Assembly (NCBI GenBank): GCA_014382915.1
Contig: JACNIV010000328.1
Coordinates: 1 to 11,649 of the forward strand
Length of the DNA: 11,649 nt
From: Candidatus Cloacimonadota bacterium
Lineage (GTDB): Bacteria > Cloacimonadota > Cloacimonadia > Cloacimonadales > TCS61
Direction of reading: 5' to 3'
Shown here: in pieces, positions 1 to 5,391 of the stretch
How positions within the stretch are numbered: position 1 is the stretch's first letter
Layout of the letters: every line of letters starts with the position of its first letter
Made by a program: the position numbers and the translations under genes
The notes under the pieces: model-generated
What the model saw: only the letters and a program-made list of their open reading frames with translations
Told to the model about the DNA's origin: nothing
Databases searched by the model: none

Positions 1-583
1 ATTCTTCATGTTTTTCATCTAATGGTGAAACTGTGATATGCTGAATTTCCGAAGGGATAACTTCATAATATTTTTCACCGGATTTTGTTTTTCCTGTTAT
101 TACGCCGGTAGTACCGAAACCTGTTCCGGGAGCCAGCAGAACAGTCCTTGAACTTTCTGGTTCTGTTCGAGCTTTTATGGGTGGTTCATACAGTTTTTTA
201 AACCGATATCCATTTTCTTCCAAAGATAAAAACCCATATCCCGCAAGTTCCATATCGTTCAGCATCAGGGTTTTATTTTCGGGAAGTCCGCAGTCATACA
301 TATCCTGCAGAGTTATTTTTGTTCTGTTATGCCAGCGGGTAAGGTTCACTTCACTTTTGTTTAAAACAATCCCTGCAAAACCGATGGTGCATTTATCGGG
401 AAGTTGTTTTTGCCCATTTATTGAATTGCGAATGAAATCATGCAGCTTCTGTTTTGAATCTATCTTCGCTTTGAATATTTCAGAAGTTTCTATCTGCTGC
501 CCATTTTTAACAAGCTCAAACTGCAAACGGGTATTGGTTCCACCCACATCGATGGACAAATTCAATTTCTTTTCATTTTTCAT
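1..583 (-). CDS. glk: Glucokinase (Glk family), 5' part only, cut by the window edge
   Basis: Phosphorylates glucose to glucose-6-phosphate with ATP in the cytoplasm. The reading frame is open from the ATG at 583-581 to the window edge, giving 194 residues; bacterial glucokinases are usually about 320, so roughly the C-terminal 40 percent is missing. Near the N-terminus is the phosphate-binding motif IDVGGTNTRL (residues 11-20). Further on come GFAGIV, NDMELAGYGFLSL (the region with the catalytic Asp in this family) and the adenosine-side glycine motif LAPGTGFGTTGV. SEIQH near the end matches the Glu-x-x-His substrate region of Glk. There is no Shine-Dalgarno sequence before the ATG; a TTTAAT hexamer lies only 5 nt upstream, which would suit a nearly leaderless mRNA. 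No partner gene is visible. A ROK-family sugar kinase is less likely, because the ROK zinc-binding cysteine motif is not seen. Confidence 0.88.
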   Translation of the reverse strand, partial: MKNEKKLNLSIDVGGTNTRLQFELVKNGQQIETSEIFKAKIDSKQKLHDFIRNSINGQKQLPDKCTIGFAGIVLNKSEVNLTRWHNRTKITLQDMYDCGLPENKTLMLNDMELAGYGFLSLEENGYRFKKLYEPPIKARTEPESSRTVLLAPGTGFGTTGVITGKTKSGEKYYEVIPSEIQHITVSPLDEKHEE

Positions 584-588
584 TGTTT

Positions 589-634
589 ATTAAAAGTGAA
601 AAAGCCTGCGTTAAGTCAATAAGAAATTTATTGA
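589..634 (-). promoter_or_regulatory. Candidate glucokinase promoter overlapped by an inverted repeat
   Basis: On the minus strand a TTGACT hexamer (619-614) is followed after 19 nt by TTTAAT (594-589), 5 nt before the glk ATG. A perfect inverted repeat, TCAATAA (616-622) and TTATTGA (628-634) with a 5-nt spacer, overlaps the putative -35. It could be an operator, but the spacing is long and this AT-rich region yields such matches by chance. The rest of 635-818 shows no gene; it holds only a short TAAGC/GCTTA hairpin at 696-708 and a TTGACA at 744-749 without a convincing -10 for plus-strand transcription. Confidence 0.3.
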
Positions 635-818
635 TTCACGTTCCTTTATACTATTTTCTACCAGGCATATCGCTTCGCTTGTATATTGATGTTATTAAGC
701 AAAGCTTATTATGCGCTCTGTCCAGCAAGATTTATTTATTTTCTTGACAATAATTTTTTCTTTTAAAGAAAGTTATATGCACATTTTAGTGATTTTTGCG
801 AAGATAAAGGAACAAAGT

Positions 819-880
819 GTTATGAAGCATGTAGATAAGAGTATTATGACGCCAGTTGGCGGGATATTAACGAGTTATGA
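819..880 (+). other. attI-like left end of the cassette: three spaced TTATGA motifs
   Basis: GTTATGA occurs at 819-825 and again at 874-880, with ATTATGA at 843-849 between them. An inverted repeat CGCCA/TGGCG lies at 851-861, and AAC at 869-871 sits just before the last motif. GTTATGA is the exact reverse complement of TCATAAC at 1435-1441, the R'' end of the attC downstream. That is what is expected when both belong to one cassette joined at G^TT. As I recall it, class 1 attI1 has a comparable layout: two GTTAYG-type direct repeats, a GC inverted repeat, then AAC-spacer-GTTRRRY. The region could be an attI, a secondary insertion site plus cassette leader, or a decayed earlier cassette end. 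No integrase gene is present to decide. Confidence 0.4.
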
Positions 881-1488
881 GAATTAAAAATATGGAAAAA
901 AGATATGATCTTAGGCTGGATATCCCTGCAAGAGCAATGATTAACGGAAATATCATTGAAGCTGTACATAGAGATACGTTATTTGATAAAGTCAAGCGGC
1001 AGAAATTGGGTGAAATGCAACTAAATCTAAATCAAGCTGACTTAGATTCGTATCATCTTCTCGATCAATCTTATGTCGCGTCATTACTTTATTGCTTGCT
1101 CGTTGTTCCCAAGGAACTAATGAACCTATCAAAAAATGATGAGCTTTTTCAAACGTTGGATAACATGGTTCCTGCTCTGCCCTCGTTTTTTACTCTTAGG
1201 GAGACCCCGCCAGAATTCACTTGTGCTCCATCCTATTGGCTAATTCGGCTTCTTAGAAATTCGATATCCCACGTGCTTTATGAGATTGATAGTGAGAATA
1301 ATTGGATATTTTGGACAGAGCGTAGTCCTCTCTGGAAGGCGTCTATAGAGAGAGAGCATTTGATGGAATTTCTTAGTACTGTTGGGAGGAAATTGTCTAA
1401 TAGAGCACTAAGTATTAAAAATGAGCAATTGCGCTCATAACAAGCGAATTGAGCGGACGCTAAGAAGCTGCGCCGCTCATTCTTGGCG
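820..1488 (+). mobile_element. Integron gene cassette with one ORF and a terminal attC site
   Basis: The right boundary is the G^TT crossover of the attC at 1488/1489. The left boundary is a matching G^TTATGA at either 819/820 or 874/875. The second candidate matches the attC R'' end over one more base (GTTATGAG) but would place the cassette start only 2 nt before the first possible ATG. The unit holds a single gene whose stop codon lies in the attC, as in standard cassettes. It sits between glk and glnA, with no integrase and no second attC in the window. It is therefore either an isolated cassette at a non-integron site, a remnant of a lost integron, or a cluster lacking an integrase. Its orientation is opposite to that of the flanking glk and glnA genes. 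Confidence 0.7.
877..1440 (+). CDS. HEPN-like protein (predicted RNase) carried on an integron cassette
   Basis: The protein has 187 residues from the ATG at 877, or 182 from the ATG at 892 (MEKRYDLRL). Neither start has a good ribosome binding site, and the second reads more like a natural N-terminus. The C-terminal half contains WLIRLLRNSISH (121-132), an RNxxxH motif (R127, H132) preceded by a hydrophobic helix. This is the R-x4-6-H signature of HEPN-fold RNases. The following stretch, IFWTER then WKASIEREHLMEFLSTVG, resembles the C-terminal part of the HEPN group named after plasmid pEK499 protein p136; that assignment is from memory. The N-terminal half is mainly predicted helix, with no signal peptide or clear membrane segment. 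HEPN proteins often act in defence or toxin systems, but no antitoxin or partner gene is present. Function is inferred; an uncharacterised helical protein with a chance RxxxxH is possible. Confidence 0.6.
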   Translation: MRIKNMEKRYDLRLDIPARAMINGNIIEAVHRDTLFDKVKRQKLGEMQLNLNQADLDSYHLLDQSYVASLLYCLLVVPKELMNLSKNDELFQTLDNMVPALPSFFTLRETPPEFTCAPSYWLIRLLRNSISHVLYEIDSENNWIFWTERSPLWKASIEREHLMEFLSTVGRKLSNRALSIKNEQLRS

Positions 1489-1494
1489 TTAATT
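1435..1494 (+). repeat. attC recombination site (about 60 bp)
   Basis: The four-box layout of an integron attC is complete: R'' TCATAAC (1435-1441), L'' TGAGCGG (1450-1456), L' CCGCTCA (1473-1479) and R' GTTAATT (1488-1494). L'' and L' are perfect complements. Both spacers, AAGCGAAT and TTCTTGGC, are 8 nt and mostly unpaired, like the unpaired central spacer of folded attC. The stem continues past an extrahelical A (1457) with CGC/GCG and ends in a 9-nt loop. The R' box differs from the reverse complement of R'' after GTTA, as expected for a cassette whose downstream neighbour sequence is foreign. The stop codon of the preceding gene (1438-1440) lies inside R''. Crossover is expected between G1488 and T1489. 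Confidence 0.82.
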
Positions 1495-1556
1495 TTATAT
1501 TAGGTCTCTGGGTCTGTTTATGTATTCGTCTGCAGTAAGGCAAGTTACAAACTGTT

Positions 1557-1574
1557 TGGTAGTAAATACTACCA
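1557..1574 (-). terminator. Hairpin just downstream of glnA, possible weak terminator
   Basis: TGGTAGTA and TACTACCA form a perfect 8-bp inverted repeat around AA, starting 5 nt after the glnA stop codon on the minus strand. No T-run follows on the minus strand (AACAGTTTG), so intrinsic termination is doubtful. It could also protect the 3' end of the transcript or block transcription from the cassette side. Confidence 0.35.
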
Positions 1575-1579
1575 GATGA

Positions 1580-3004
1580 TTACAAACTATAATACAGATT
1601 CATTTCGTAAGGATGAGGTCTATTGCGCACAGCAACCACTTCCTTCATTTTCTCTATTATCCAGGTATCAATAAGTTCCTTGTTGAAAACATCCCCGGCA
1701 AGAAGATAATCATGATCGTCTTTTAATGCTTCCAAAGCTTCTTCCAGACTAATGGGAATGGTGTGCAGCTTTGCCTGCTTTTCTTCTGACCAATTGAATA
1801 CATTATCATCAAACGGACCGTAACCATTTTCGGGAGTTGGCATTATTTTATTTTTTATGCCGTCCAATCCCGCCATTAGAAGAGCACTCATTGCCAGGTA
1901 ATAATTACAGGTTCCGTCACCAGTACGGAACTCGATGCGCTTCATTTCTTTGCTGGTGGCATATTTGGGTATTCGGATAGCTGCACTGCGGTTAGCTAAA
2001 CCAAAGAATAATTTTACAGGAGCTTCAAAGCCAGGAAGGAGGCGTTTAAATGAATTCGTGCTGGGATTTGTGAAAGCTGTTAGTGAACGGCCATGTTTCA
2101 AAATTCCACCAATAAAATAAAGCGCTTCTTCCGAAAGATCAGCATAATTTCCTTTTTTATAAAAAAGATTCTCTCCATTTTTTCTTAATTGAATATGGAA
2201 GTGCATGCCGTTACCAGCTTCATCATAAATTGGCTTCGGCATGAAAGTGGCTGTAAGTTCATTTTCCAGGGCACAATTATGAATGATATCTTTTATATAC
2301 ATCATCTTATCTGTGATCAGGTTGAATTCCAGCAATTCGGTTTCAATCTCCTGCTGTCCGGAAAGCCCAACTTCGTGGTGGTGATAACGTATCGGACAAT
2401 CGATCTCTTCGATTATTTGAACCATCTCTTCACGAATATCTGCATACTTATCGAACGGAACATCGATATGATAGCCTTTACGGTTGGCTACAGCTGTTCC
2501 GTCTATATCCTTGTAACTGCCCGGAAGATCATCCTTATTCTCGGCAGAAGTAAATTTGTATCCTGCGCTGAATTTACCATTGTAGATTTCCGCTTCATTG
2601 AAAAGGTAAAATTCAAATTCGGGGATCCAATAGGATTCATCGGCAATTCCTGTTTTTTCCATGAAGCCCTGAGCGCGCTTAGCCAAACTGCGTGGATCTT
2701 TCTTCACACCTATCCGCGAATCGGCATCACAAATATAGGAAAGCATTCGCAAGGTTGGGTGGTATGTGAACGGATCAATTATTGCAGTTGAAATATCCGG
2801 TATAAGCACCATATCACCAGCTTCCACAGATTTCATGCCGGGAATGCTGGAACCATCAAAAGGAATTCCATTCTCAATAACATATTCCAGTCTGCGTGTT
2901 GGAAAAGAAATGTGATACCAGTTTCCGATCAGGTCGGAATATTTTAGATCGACTGTTTTGATCTGGTTTTCTTCAATGATCTTTTTTACATTTTCTAAGT
3001 TCAT
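1580..3004 (-). CDS. glnA: Type I glutamine synthetase
   Basis: Condenses glutamate and ammonia to glutamine with ATP in the cytoplasm. The ATG at 3004 follows GGAG (3014-3011) at 6 nt and gives 474 residues, normal for GSI; an in-frame TTG 12 nt upstream is less likely. Conserved blocks in order: FDGSSIPG (49-56), PEFEFYLF (128-135, metal-binding Glu), HHEVGLSGQQEIE (209-221), GNGMHFHI (264-271), TNPSTNSFKRLLPGFEAP (312-329), NRSAAIRIP (338-346) and RIEFRTGDGTCNYYLA (356-371). Two things are unusual. The loop that carries the adenylylated Tyr in the E. coli enzyme (NLYDLP) reads NVFNWS here, with F403 in place of Tyr. The usual RFPDPAANPYL-like block reads FRTGDGTCNYYL, and the usual GQHEI/GQNEI reads GQQEI. 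Regulation by adenylylation is therefore unlikely. It is the last gene of the tyrS-M50-glnA run, 62 nt after its neighbour. A glutamate-polyamine ligase-like GS homologue is possible but less likely. Confidence 0.88.
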   Translation of the reverse strand: MNLENVKKIIEENQIKTVDLKYSDLIGNWYHISFPTRRLEYVIENGIPFDGSSIPGMKSVEAGDMVLIPDISTAIIDPFTYHPTLRMLSYICDADSRIGVKKDPRSLAKRAQGFMEKTGIADESYWIPEFEFYLFNEAEIYNGKFSAGYKFTSAENKDDLPGSYKDIDGTAVANRKGYHIDVPFDKYADIREEMVQIIEEIDCPIRYHHHEVGLSGQQEIETELLEFNLITDKMMYIKDIIHNCALENELTATFMPKPIYDEAGNGMHFHIQLRKNGENLFYKKGNYADLSEEALYFIGGILKHGRSLTAFTNPSTNSFKRLLPGFEAPVKLFFGLANRSAAIRIPKYATSKEMKRIEFRTGDGTCNYYLAMSALLMAGLDGIKNKIMPTPENGYGPFDDNVFNWSEEKQAKLHTIPISLEEALEALKDDHDYLLAGDVFNKELIDTWIIEKMKEVVAVRNRPHPYEMNLYYSL

Positions 3005-3018
3005 AATTATCTCCAATT

Positions 3019-3058
3019 ATCTCGTTCCCATCAGGCAGCTGCCCGATAGGAACGAGAT
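3019..3058 (-). repeat. 40-nt palindrome between the M50 gene and glnA, REP-like
   Basis: The two 20-nt halves meet at 3038/3039 and pair at 18 of 20 positions. The outer arms are ATCTCGTTCC and GGAACGAGAT, and the core is GGCAGCTGCC. The two mismatches are A3033 with C3044 and C3029 with A3048. In a minus-strand transcript both become G-U pairs, so the RNA hairpin in the tyrS-M50-glnA direction is paired along its whole length, while the plus-strand copy is not. It ends 4 nt before the glnA Shine-Dalgarno. No T-run follows, so it is not a standard terminator. Palindromes with GTTCC/GGAAC arms resemble dispersed REP-type repeats linked to RAYT transposases; no such transposase is in the window. 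Confidence 0.7.
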
Positions 3059-3066
3059 ATAAAAAT

Positions 3067-3717
3067 TTATAGCGTTAATCCAGTTAACAGTTTCAGAAAG
3101 AAATTAAGGGGCGGCATGATGATAGCGCCGATTATATTCAATCTGAAGACAAATGAAACAGCCAGAATTATCATCAGGATCTGGGCTCCCTGGCGTTCTC
3201 GTGCAGTGTACTTGTAATATGCTTCATCGGAAAGAAAGCCTCCCAATATCTTTGACCCGTCCATGGGTGGGATGGGAATCAAGTTGAAAAGCCCCAGAGC
3301 CAGGTTTATCAGGATGGCATAAAGCAGCATTCCCAGCCAAAATTGCGTAAATGCACTGGCGCCATACATAATGTCTGGATCAAACTTCTTGATAAGATTA
3401 AAAACAACCGATAGCAGTATGGCAAGTGTGAAATTTGCAGCCGGACCTGCTGCTGCTGTAAAAGCCGTATCACGCTTATAATTTTGAAAATTATGGGGAT
3501 TAATGGGAACGGGTTTTGCCCAGCCAATGCGAGCAATGAACAACATGAGCAACCCGATAGGATCTATGTGCGATATCGGGTTCAGGGTCAACCTTCCCGC
3601 TCGTTTTGCTGTGTCGTCCCCCAGAAGATATGCTACATATCCATGACTGAATTCGTGAACCGTGAGTGCAATTAAAAGAATTGGTAATTGAATTATTAAT
3701 TGAACAATGAAATTCAT
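3067..3717 (-). CDS. Site-2 protease-like zinc metalloprotease, M50 family
   Basis: An integral membrane protein of 216 residues, mostly hydrophobic. HEFSH (21-25: H21, E22, H25) in the first membrane segment is the zinc-binding HExxH motif, and NLIPIPPMDGSKIL (145-158, with D153) is the third-ligand motif of the S2P/M50 family. GPAANFTLAI (91-100) is the conserved glycine-rich segment. It is short and has no PDZ or CBS domain, matching the small membrane-only subgroup often seen beside metabolic genes; substrate unknown. The start codon lies 7 nt after the tyrS stop. A strong GAGGA (3725-3721) overlaps that stop codon, so translation is probably coupled to tyrS. The same transcript likely continues into glnA. 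Confidence 0.88.
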   Translation of the reverse strand: MNFIVQLIIQLPILLIALTVHEFSHGYVAYLLGDDTAKRAGRLTLNPISHIDPIGLLMLFIARIGWAKPVPINPHNFQNYKRDTAFTAAAGPAANFTLAILLSVVFNLIKKFDPDIMYGASAFTQFWLGMLLYAILINLALGLFNLIPIPPMDGSKILGGFLSDEAYYKYTARERQGAQILMIILAVSFVFRLNIIGAIIMPPLNFFLKLLTGLTL

Positions 3718-3724
3718 TTTTCCT

Positions 3725-4924
3725 CTATTTCAACACTTTCAGAAAGCGTCTTTTTCCTACTTTTATCACAGATCCTCTATCAACTTCAAAAAAGATATCG
3801 TCTATCTTTTTATCATCGATACTGACAGCGTTCTGTTTAATTAACCGTTTTACTTCACCGTTCGACGCGCAAATTCCAGCAGAAACCAACAATTCAGTGA
3901 TCCCAATTTTTTCGGTTTTGAGCTTGAATTCAGGTATTTCATCGGGTATTTCTTTTTTGGCAAATATTTTGTTGAATTCTGCTTGTGCTAAGTTTGCATA
4001 TTTTTCACCATCATATATTCTTACTATTTCCCATGCTAATTTTTCTTTAATTAATTTTGGGTTTATTGACCCTGAATTTAAAGTTTTTTCATAATTTTTG
4101 ATTTCAGAATCACTAAAACTACTAGTAGCATAAGTTAAATAATTAACTATCAGATCATCAGGAATAGACATGGTTTTTCCATATTTATCTTTGGGGGTAT
4201 CGAAAACGGCAATGTAATTATTTAATGACTTACTCATTTTCTCTTTGCCGTCCGTTCCCATTAAAATGGGTGAGAGAACTGCAACTTGTTCGGGCTGACC
4301 GAAAAACCTTTGCATGTCCCTTCCTGCCAGGATATTGAATTTCTGTTCGGTGGCACCCAATTCTACATCTGCTTCAATCGCTACAGAATCATAACTCTGC
4401 AGGATAGGGTACATCATTTCGTGCATTCCCAGTGGAAGACCCTTTTCATACCTGCTTCTGAAAGTTTCGTGAGCCATAAATTGCGCTAAAGTGAATTTTC
4501 CCATAAGTTCCAATACGTCTGCCATGGTCATGTTGCCAAACCATTCGGTTTGCCAGCGGACTTCGGTTTTATCTTTATCCAGAACGGTATAAAGTTGGTC
4601 CATATATTTTTCGGCATTATTCTTAACCTGCTCAGCGGTAAGATGAGGACGGGTTTCATCTTTTCCGGAGGGATCGCCGATCTGTGCTGTGAAGTCCCCG
4701 ATAATGATAACGCCGGTATGCCCCAGATCCTGGAAATCACGCATTTTACGAATGGGAACCAGGTGCCCGATATGTACATCATAACCGGTGGGATCGATGC
4801 CGTATTTTATCCTGAGTGGTTTTCCTGTTTTTTCTGCTATTTCGAATTTCTTTATTAATTCTTCTTCGGTGATTATTTCTTCAGCACCTTTCCGAATTAA
4901 TTTCATTTCTTTTTCAAATTTCAT
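3725..4924 (-). CDS. tyrS: Tyrosyl-tRNA synthetase
   Basis: Charges tRNA-Tyr with tyrosine. The ATG at 4924 is preceded by GGGGAAGG (4933-4926) and gives 399 residues; an in-frame GTG 15 nt upstream overlaps that ribosome binding site and is less likely. Class I motifs are clear: YGIDPTGYDVHIGH (41-54, with HIGH at 51-54) and EKMSKS (228-233, KMSKS loop). GDFTAQIGDPSGK (76-88) and QSYDSVAIEADVELGATEQKFN (176-197) are typical tyrosine-pocket regions. An S4 RNA-binding domain occupies the C-terminus (ITELLVSAGICASNGEVKRLI). The IDPTG...HIGH form and the length suggest the TyrZ-like group rather than the E. coli TyrS group, an assignment from memory. It is divergent from dnaA across a 467-nt region full of DnaA boxes, and heads the tyrS-M50-glnA unit. 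A TTGACA at 4987-4982 could be its -35, but no good -10 follows. Confidence 0.93.
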   Translation of the reverse strand: MKFEKEMKLIRKGAEEIITEEELIKKFEIAEKTGKPLRIKYGIDPTGYDVHIGHLVPIRKMRDFQDLGHTGVIIIGDFTAQIGDPSGKDETRPHLTAEQVKNNAEKYMDQLYTVLDKDKTEVRWQTEWFGNMTMADVLELMGKFTLAQFMAHETFRSRYEKGLPLGMHEMMYPILQSYDSVAIEADVELGATEQKFNILAGRDMQRFFGQPEQVAVLSPILMGTDGKEKMSKSLNNYIAVFDTPKDKYGKTMSIPDDLIVNYLTYATSSFSDSEIKNYEKTLNSGSINPKLIKEKLAWEIVRIYDGEKYANLAQAEFNKIFAKKEIPDEIPEFKLKTEKIGITELLVSAGICASNGEVKRLIKQNAVSIDDKKIDDIFFEVDRGSVIKVGKRRFLKVLK

Positions 4925-5008
4925 ACCTTCCCCATACACTTCTCAAATTAAATGTTCCAATAGCTTTACCTGCTCTTCCTTTGTCAAATTATTTAGTTAT
5001 TCAGAAAG

Positions 5009-5340
5009 TTATCCACAAAAAAGTCTTATCTTTATTATTTACAAACAATTAATCCACATTATGTGGATAACTTTATTTCAAGAATAGAATCATAAGCTAT
5101 TTTCTTATAAATAATTATCGCTACTTTCATTTTTTACAAGATTACTTTTGACTGTTTTTCTCACCTTGACAAATCTTGTTTCATTTTCATTTTCGGTATG
5201 TTGTATTATAGTATTTAAGCAGGTTTACAGTGTTTAATGATTTGTGGATAAGTTAGATATTGAAGCTTATTTTCTTCATAAGATTCACTGTACCAGAAAG
5301 ATAAACTATGTGAATAATTTTGTGGATGGATTGTGGATAA
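5009..5340. other. Upstream half of oriC: DnaA-box cluster between tyrS and dnaA
   Basis: The 467-nt gap between tyrS and dnaA has no gene. Perfect DnaA boxes (TTATCCACA or its complement) lie at 5009-5017 (+), 5062-5070 (-), 5243-5251 (-) and 5332-5340 (-). One-mismatch boxes lie at 5050-5058 (+, TAATCCACA) and 5309-5317 (-, TGTGAATAA), and a two-mismatch box at 5321-5329 (-). The last three start at 5309, 5321 and 5332, about one helical turn apart, which would place DnaA on one face. The 5050/5062 pair forms a 17-nt palindrome centred on 5060. The 170 nt between 5071 and 5240 are very AT-rich. A TATTAT (5204-5209) could be a dnaA -10, but no convincing -35 is seen. The boxes close to dnaA also suit autoregulation of dnaA. 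Confidence 0.82.
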
Positions 5341-5391
5341 GTTGTGTAATTTTGTGTAAAGCCTTTGTTGAAGGTGCAAAAGGATGCTGAT

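Noticed and set aside
177..593. Open frame of 138 codons on the plus strand
   Set aside because: It is antisense to the glucokinase gene, has no ribosome binding site and its translation looks random.
696..708. Short hairpin TAAGC-AAA-GCTTA as an attC fragment or terminator
   Set aside because: Only five pairs, no box structure and no T-run; expected by chance in AT-rich DNA.
744..778. TTGACA (744-749) as promoter of the cassette gene
   Set aside because: The only plausible -10 (TTATAT, 773-778) is 23 nt away; no hexamer at 16-19 nt spacing fits.
2189..2791. Open frame of 200 codons on the plus strand
   Set aside because: It is a mirror of glnA, whose motifs are unmistakable on the minus strand; no start signal.
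3019..3058. Palindrome before glnA as an intrinsic terminator of the M50 gene
   Set aside because: The stem is strong, but it is followed by AATTGGAG on the minus strand with no T-run.
4964..4987. TTGACA on the minus strand (4987-4982) as tyrS promoter
   Set aside because: The hexamers at 17-19 nt spacing match a -10 at only about three of six positions; left as a remark in the tyrS entry.
5071..5240. Upstream AT-rich stretch as the strand-opening site
   Set aside because: It is AT-rich, but I see no trio run next to a DnaA box here; the downstream site fits better. Not excluded.
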